Below the pieces are notes generated by a model. That model was not told where the DNA came from, made no database searches, and saw only the letters and a program-made list of their open reading frames with translations. This document shows, one piece after another, positions 58,226 to 64,000 of a DNA stretch of 64,000 nucleotides. This stretch comes from Manis javanica. Taxonomy: Eukaryota; Chordata; Mammalia; Pholidota; Manidae. Every line of letters begins with the position of its first letter. Within the stretch, counting starts at the first letter, position 1. Both the position numbers and the translations under genes were made by a program. The stretch spans positions 112,498,173 to 112,562,172 of the forward strand of contig NC_133156.1 of assembly GCF_040802235.1 (NCBI RefSeq), read 5' to 3'.

Positions 58226-60289
58226 ATAATATACAATTCAAGTTTTATGTGCTTACCTCATATCTTTGATGGATGAAAAATGGTATCACACTTAAGATTT
58301 TATTAATATAGAGGCTTAATTTTCTTTTAGTTTGACCATAAGTATTTCAGATTCTAACCTACTAATCACTTAGTATATGCTTGTATGCTACCTCTGCTTT
58401 TTAAAGAAAAGTCAGTCATATTATGAAATTATATAAACATTCACCTGTATGTTCTTAGGGTATTTTTGTTCATTTTATTTAATTTAAAACCATTGATTTT
58501 TTTCTCTCAATACTTCAGTTCCTATCACTAGACATTTATTAGGTAAGCATGATATCATTGACTTAAATTACAGCAATTTCACTTACAAAATATTTAAGTA
58601 TGTGTAGGCATGTTTCTGAGCTTTCTATTTTATGGTTTTATTTTCCTTGTCTACATTCCACATGAACCTGAGAGTAAATTTATTATTTATGCAAATGTGG
58701 ATTTTTTATCAACATGAATGTTTTATATCACAATTCATGTATACATTTATTTACAGAAATTTAGCAAGATGAGAAAGCATTCTTTTCTTCATGTATATTA
58801 TTCAATATTTTTAAACTTGGAAATGATGATTCATCTAAGGCTAAAATTACTGGATTATACATTTTCCCCACTGAAATCTATAATCTTCTTGTCTTTGCTC
58901 TTGTAAGTTGTCATCAACTTCTGAATTAGGTTGATTGATTAGTTTTGCCCTTAAATTTATTCTCCACATAATGGAGATATTTCAATATTTCTGTGAATAT
59001 CTTTACCCCATTTCCAGTCTCTTCTTCCTTCTCAGCACTGTAGACCTCACGCTGCACTTCCCTGTCACCTTCCAGGAGAGCCCTGCGACTGTTGTTCTAC
59101 TAGGGGTCAGTCACAGTAGCACTGGCTTCCCAAAGTACCCAACCATCTGAATCATAATTGATCTTGTTACTGTCTATGCAATATGTTGATGAGTACAGAG
59201 AAGGAGACATTTTAGTGTTTTCCATTTTCTATAGAACCAATGCACAACCATGGATGAATATGGTAAATCATTAATTTTGTTGAGTCCTCAAAAATTCTAA
59301 GTTGTTTACTTTGAATAAAGGATATCTTTGAAAGACAGATTTACTATCTCCAGCAAGAAAGGTTTTGTTAGAATATATTAAAGCAGTCTAAAAAATAAAT
59401 TGTGCCCTTTAAGTAACAAAAGGCTATTTTAAGGATCAAAAATGCATTCTAAATGTATATTAAAACTGTAGGTCATGGCAGGCCTTTGGTAGACCCAAAT
59501 GCATGGTGAGAAATCATAAATGAACCTAGTAATGATATACGAAGTTACCTTACATGGTAGTAGAAACACCCTTGAATGCCAGTATTACCAGGACTGAGCC
59601 TAATGGTACCAAGAACAAAGATTTCTTTGATCCTTTCCTTTCTGATCTGGAAAGTTCTTTACTTTGTAGGCTACCCTGACCAGTTAACTTCAGGCTTTGC
59701 TTTATGAAAAACAAAGGATGCATCAGGGAACCTCATATGCACCCTGTATTTATGTCTGGTGTACATTATCTGCACTGCTTTGTGACTATTTGATAATAAA
59801 CCAAAGGTGGAAAATCTTAACACTAAAAGTTGTCGATCTTCACAATATTCAAAGAAGGGCCAACCCATTATTGCCACTTATAGATCAGGCCATTGGAAAG
59901 ATGATTTAGGATTATACATTTTATATTTGAGATGCTTATACATTTGTGACATATATACAAAACTGTGTAAAATGATTGTTTATTATCCATTTTATATCTG
60001 CTACCAGGACATACATATGCATTATTGCTACATTTTGAATCATACTGTCACTTCAAATATAATAGAGTAACCATTTGCAAACCATGTCCTATGAAACCTA
60101 TTGAAGGTTTATTGTTTGATGTCTATGACAAGATGTATACATTTTGAGTGAAGACATGTTTTTAAATGGAAGATTTTTAAATACAGCATATTAGCATTTA
60201 TCTAATTTATTTCTCTACTGTCTTCAAATTACATCTTTATCTCCACCAAGTAGTCATACCTGGAAAATTATACAGAATGTGTACCCTGA
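58226..60289. other. Unassigned non-coding DNA
   Basis: AT-rich; short frames around 58718-60070 show no recognisable product. Confidence 0.4.
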
Positions 60290-60770
60290 GGTTAAAGGAA
60301 TAATACTCCCTTCCCTCAAGACATCTACATCCTAGTTCCAAACCCCTGGAAACTGCAAATATTACCTTATGTGTCAAAAGGGATATTGCTAATTCATTTA
60401 ACATAGAGACCTTGAGACAGAGAGATTAGCCTAGATGATCTGACCCAATATAATCAATTTAAGTCCTTTAAAGGGAAGAATCCTTACCAGCTGGGGTCAA
60501 GGGCAGATGTGGCTATAGAATGGACAGTCAGCGAGATGCAATGTTGCCAGCTTCAATGGAGGAAGGTGGCTGTGAGCCAAAGCATGTGGGGAGCTTCTGA
60601 AAGTTTGGAATGGCAAAGAAGTGGATTATCTCCTAGAATGTCCAGAGAGGCAGGCAGCCCTGTGGACACCTTCGTTTTAGCCTAGTGAGACGTGTTGGAT
60701 TTCTCCCCTACAAAGCCGTACTTTTCTAAACCACTAAATTTGTGGTAATCTGAGAACTGTAATGTACCAC
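60290..60770 (+). mobile_element. Solo LTR, same MaLR-like family as 3594-4069
   Basis: Shared landmarks in order: AGGAATAATACTCCC, CATCCTAGTTCCAAACCCCT, TATTACCTTATGTGTCAAAA, ATGGAGGAAGGTGGCTG, TGAGCCAAAGCATGTGG, GACACCTTCGTTTTAGCCTA and CACTAAATTTGTGGTAATCT. More decayed than the copy at 3594; the ends are approximate. Confidence 0.65.
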
Positions 60771-62065
60771 AATCATTAGAAAAGTTAATAAATTTATTTA
60801 ACAGTTGCTCAACATATATCCCCAATATTATTATTTTAATTTCTTTTGAACATGGGCCTTTCATCACAAACCTGCATTATGCTTTTTACTGGTGCCCACT
60901 ACATTGAATAGCTGTTTGTTATATAAATATAGGTTTGTACACAGAGTTGTACATAGGCATATTTATAGATTTTGCTTTTTGATTAGATGACATTTAAAAT
61001 ATAAATGATTAGGGACACTCTTTAAAAAGCTCTTCTCAGAACATTTTGACTCTGGAGCATATACAATATTGGGTAATGTGAAATTTCCTCAAATACAGCT
61101 ACCCAGTAGCTTTGAATATCTTCCTCCTGTTTTGTAATTTCTCACATTCTCAATGAAGAACCCAGAAAATTTTAATTTTCAGATTCCCTTGAAGAAAAGT
61201 GCAAGCACCTGACCCAGGTTCTATTAATGGAAGCATCTATGCAAACTTGGTTTTGGAAGCAAGCGATGTATGGAAGGGCTTTTTGTGGGGGATACCCCTT
61301 CACAGCGGTAAGGACTTTTGGCTGTTTAAGGATGGCGGAGTGGTAGAGCTTCTAGCATGTAGTCCTGAGCAGGAAAGGCAATGATGTGCTTGCTAGAGGA
61401 AAAAAGCCCTCTGTAGCTGGCATTGGCATTGTTGTTGACTTCATACCTTCTGTGTTTGGTTCTCTGGACCTTCTGTTAATGTCCTTTAATACATTATTTT
61501 TCTGCTAAAACTAGCCATAGCTTTCTGATGCTCATAACTGAAAATCGTGATTGATTTAACCACACAATTGTTAAGTGCCTGCTACAGGCAAAAGGAGGGT
61601 TAAGGTGCCCAAGCAGCTCCAAATAGGAGAAATTATTTACTGGTTATAATTAGAAGGTTACTCTTCCAGCCAAAAAGAGTTGCAAGTATTTGCTAATTTT
61701 TAATATCTATTAACCTGTGAAATTTTAATTTGTTTATTTTCTATGTAAAGATAAAAAGAGATGCCATGTAGAATAGATTCAGTTTTCTTCAGGAACAAAT
61801 CAGGTAAAAACCCAGGGGCACTCAGAAGAAAGTGTAGCCTTGATTGGTAAGTGCTGTAGTTTAAAATGTGCAGATATATTGGCAGACTGGACTCCTTCCA
61901 TAGTGCAGTAATAAATACTAGATGTGAAGGGAATTTTTTTGATAAGTAGGGACTGAGAATAGTGGCTTGAAGCATACAACCATCATTTTAGTATAAACTA
62001 CTACCTGGCATAGGATAAGATAGATTTTTTTTAAAGTACCTATAAAAAAAAGTTGTTTATGTTCT
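60771..62065. other. Unassigned, with a possible old LTR or MER piece
   Basis: 61170-61400 (AGATTCCCTTGAAGAAAAGT ... TTAAGGATGGCGGAGTGG) resembles an old LTR- or MER-type repeat that I cannot name. The rest is featureless. Confidence 0.35.
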
Positions 62066-62312
62066 AGCCCAAATGACACTTCCAAAGGAAGCCTGCCTTG
62101 ATCTCTCCAACTAGATCAGGAACCCATGCTAAATATTTCCAAATCACTTGGTACTTGCTACTCATATTACTTAGGACACCTAATTATTTGCTTGTAAAGG
62201 CAAAGGCAGCTTTGGCCTTGCTTAATTACTGTTGTATCCTCAGCATCTGCTATAGAATGCCACATAGAATATACTCAGTAAAACATTTTTGTCTGACTGA
62301 TTGAGTCAGGCC
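62066..62312 (+). mobile_element. L2 LINE 3' end
   Basis: AGCCCAAATGACACTTCCAA, GAAGCCTGCCTTGATCTCTC, CTGTTGTATCCTCAGCATCT and ATATACTCAGTAAAACATTT match the L2 terminal order, including the final T/A-rich tail. Confidence 0.8.
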
Positions 62313-62319
62313 ATCTATC

Positions 62320-62412
62320 CTGGCTGTATCACAAGGTACATCTATGAATTTGGACAATTAAATTGATTTCCTAAGCTATTTTCCTGATCTGTAAAATTAT
62401 GAGGATTTGGAA
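62320..62412 (+). mobile_element. MIR SINE fragment
   Basis: GAATTTGGACAATTAAATTG, then TTTCCTGATCTGTAAAATTA and GAGGATTTGG, a short MIR central piece. Confidence 0.55.
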
Positions 62413-64000
62413 AATTGAACATATTTTTCTTAGTTTCATTTAATATATCTGTTTTTATACATGGATGCATCTATAAATTTTATTTATTATGTGTAAATAT
62501 ATAATTTAACATATAACTACTGAACCTATTTCAGAAAACCAGTGGTATAAAAGCAGGTATACTGAGAACTCAGAAACTTTGGGTAATGATGTTATAATTT
62601 CCACTTTTTTTTCCCCAAACACAAATGTAATGTAAGGTTGTTTTAAATATGTAAGAAATGGAAATATTACTCAATGCCCCACCCTTAATTCCCAAGCAAT
62701 CATTAAATACCTTTATTCCATTATAATTATAATATACATACGTAACACACATATATTATATGTATAATATAATACACATATAATACCACTGAAATAGTAA
62801 ATACCATTATAATCTTTTTAAGCCATCTTTTCATGAAATACTCAGACAAAAATGTAACAAAAATTGAGATAATTTTCTTTTCTAGTAATTTTGAAATATT
62901 TAGAGAGCTAAATATCATCTAACTCAAAGACATGATTTCCTGTGATTTGTAAAATTTTACAGGACATTTTTTGTTAAAATCTCAGTCCCCTTCCACCAAA
63001 TTTCTTTATTCATAAATGTGTATGGTACATAATATAAAACATTTAAAGAAAAGTCTTTAATTTTCAGAATTACATCAAAGCATATGTTAATAAGTTCTTT
63101 GCATTTTGTTTAATTCAATTTATATTTTAAAATAACTTGCCAACAATGCTTTTATGATACTTTCATTTAAACTCTACATTTTGGGATTTTCATAATTTTT
63201 TCCATTGTTTTAAAATGTTTATCAATGCTTCTGATACTTGTCAATGTCAGAGGTTTCATTCATTATGGAAAAATCAGCTCATGAACAATAAGTAATTGAC
63301 TATATCAGGCCATGATTTAATTACAGAAAGTATTTGTCTCAAATAAAAAATGTGTCATCTAAAACGCCATCATTTTATCACAGTACCTTTTATGTGGCAT
63401 TGCTGGTGCACATAGACATAATCTGAATGACTTTATTCTGCACATATTGAGATTTTTTCAATACTTAAAAAATAATTGTGTAAAGAAAAAAATCAGAGGC
63501 AAAAATCTTTCTTCAGTTATGATAAAGAACAGTCATTTTGTAGAGTATCTAGTTATCTTATAATTATGGGAAAATAAGTTATAGAGATTATGGGAATTAG
63601 TACATAGTAATAACTCAAATTATATTAAACAAGCAATATCATTGTTAAGATTTTATTGATATTTAGAGAGTAGAGGATTTTATCTAATGACACAAACTCC
63701 TCAGTTCTAAATTAGTTTTTTAAAAAAATTTGCAAATGTATATGTGATTTTCAATTATTTAGGATCATGTTCCTAATCCATATTGAGTTAGGGAAGCAAA
63801 AAGAAAAATAAGCTTTTAATATCTCTAAAATGTTGACCTATGGAGAAATGAATAATGTTTTCATTTGTATGAGGGTTAAATACAAGGAGTAATATAAGAG
63901 AATTCAAAGCACAAGTGTCATGGAAATAGAAAAATCATGCAGCTTTTGATAACAAATGAATATGTGACCTCAATAAACGCCTGTATGAAATGTAGAAGAC
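62413..64000. other. Unassigned AT-rich DNA
   Basis: Includes degenerate AT/AC low-complexity sequence at about 62720-62790. No gene or confident repeat. Confidence 0.4.

Noticed and set aside
1-64000. CRISPR arrays, operons, prophage or other prokaryotic systems
   Set aside because: Sequence character is entirely mammalian; no direct-repeat and spacer arrays or bacterial gene organisation seen.

Overview
The window looks like nuclear DNA of a placental mammal. It is AT-rich and CpG-poor, and it is packed with interspersed repeats typical of mammals: L1 and L2 LINEs, MIR SINEs, MaLR and ERVL long terminal repeats, and MER5A-type hAT transposons. I saw no Alu, B1/B2 or other recent lineage-specific SINE. 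The youngest L1 copies carry a 3' UTR unlike the human or mouse type, so a non-primate, non-rodent placental is likely; I cannot name the species. I found no functional protein-coding gene, exon series, RNA gene or CpG island, so this is either a gene desert or the inside of a very large intron.

Layout. 1-7.3 kb: a MER5A element, two MaLR-type LTRs (one inserted in an L2 tail with a perfect 5-bp target duplication), a GT microsatellite and unassigned DNA. 7.3-15.2 kb: an ancient antisense LINE split by a structurally full-length, plus-strand L1 (8136-14211) flanked by a 12-bp target-site duplication. This L1 is dead: ORF2 has several frameshifts and stops, and ORF1 is broken by a 112-bp piece copied from the element's own ORF2. 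15.2-28.3 kb: mostly unassigned DNA with scattered MIR, L2 and LINE remnants. 28.3-31 kb: an L1 ORF2 remnant cut by an LTR, with the L1/LTR junction itself duplicated 1.64 kb downstream. 31-36.9 kb: a 66-bp perfect AT repeat, a MIR, an LTR and an antisense L1. 36.9-45.4 kb: stacked antisense LINEs, then a decayed ERVL provirus fragment with dUTPase-region remains, itself interrupted by a 5'-truncated antisense L1, and a complete MER5A. 45.4-54.7 kb: a repeat-poor block with a TCF/LEF-like 16-bp palindrome, the best place to look for conserved regulatory sequence. 54.7-57.3 kb: an L1 3' end split by a large LTR, followed by an L1 with a twin-priming type inversion. 57.3-64 kb: MIR, LTR, L2 and unassigned DNA.

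Nothing here works together as a pathway. What can be read is a layered history of transposition in which the nesting order gives relative ages: L2, MIR and old L1 first, then MaLR/ERVL LTRs, then the younger L1 copies. The most unusual observations are the ORF2-to-ORF1 segment inside the full-length L1 and the duplicated L1/LTR junction. Repeat family names below come from recognition of sequence by eye, not from a database search, and subfamily names are tentative.
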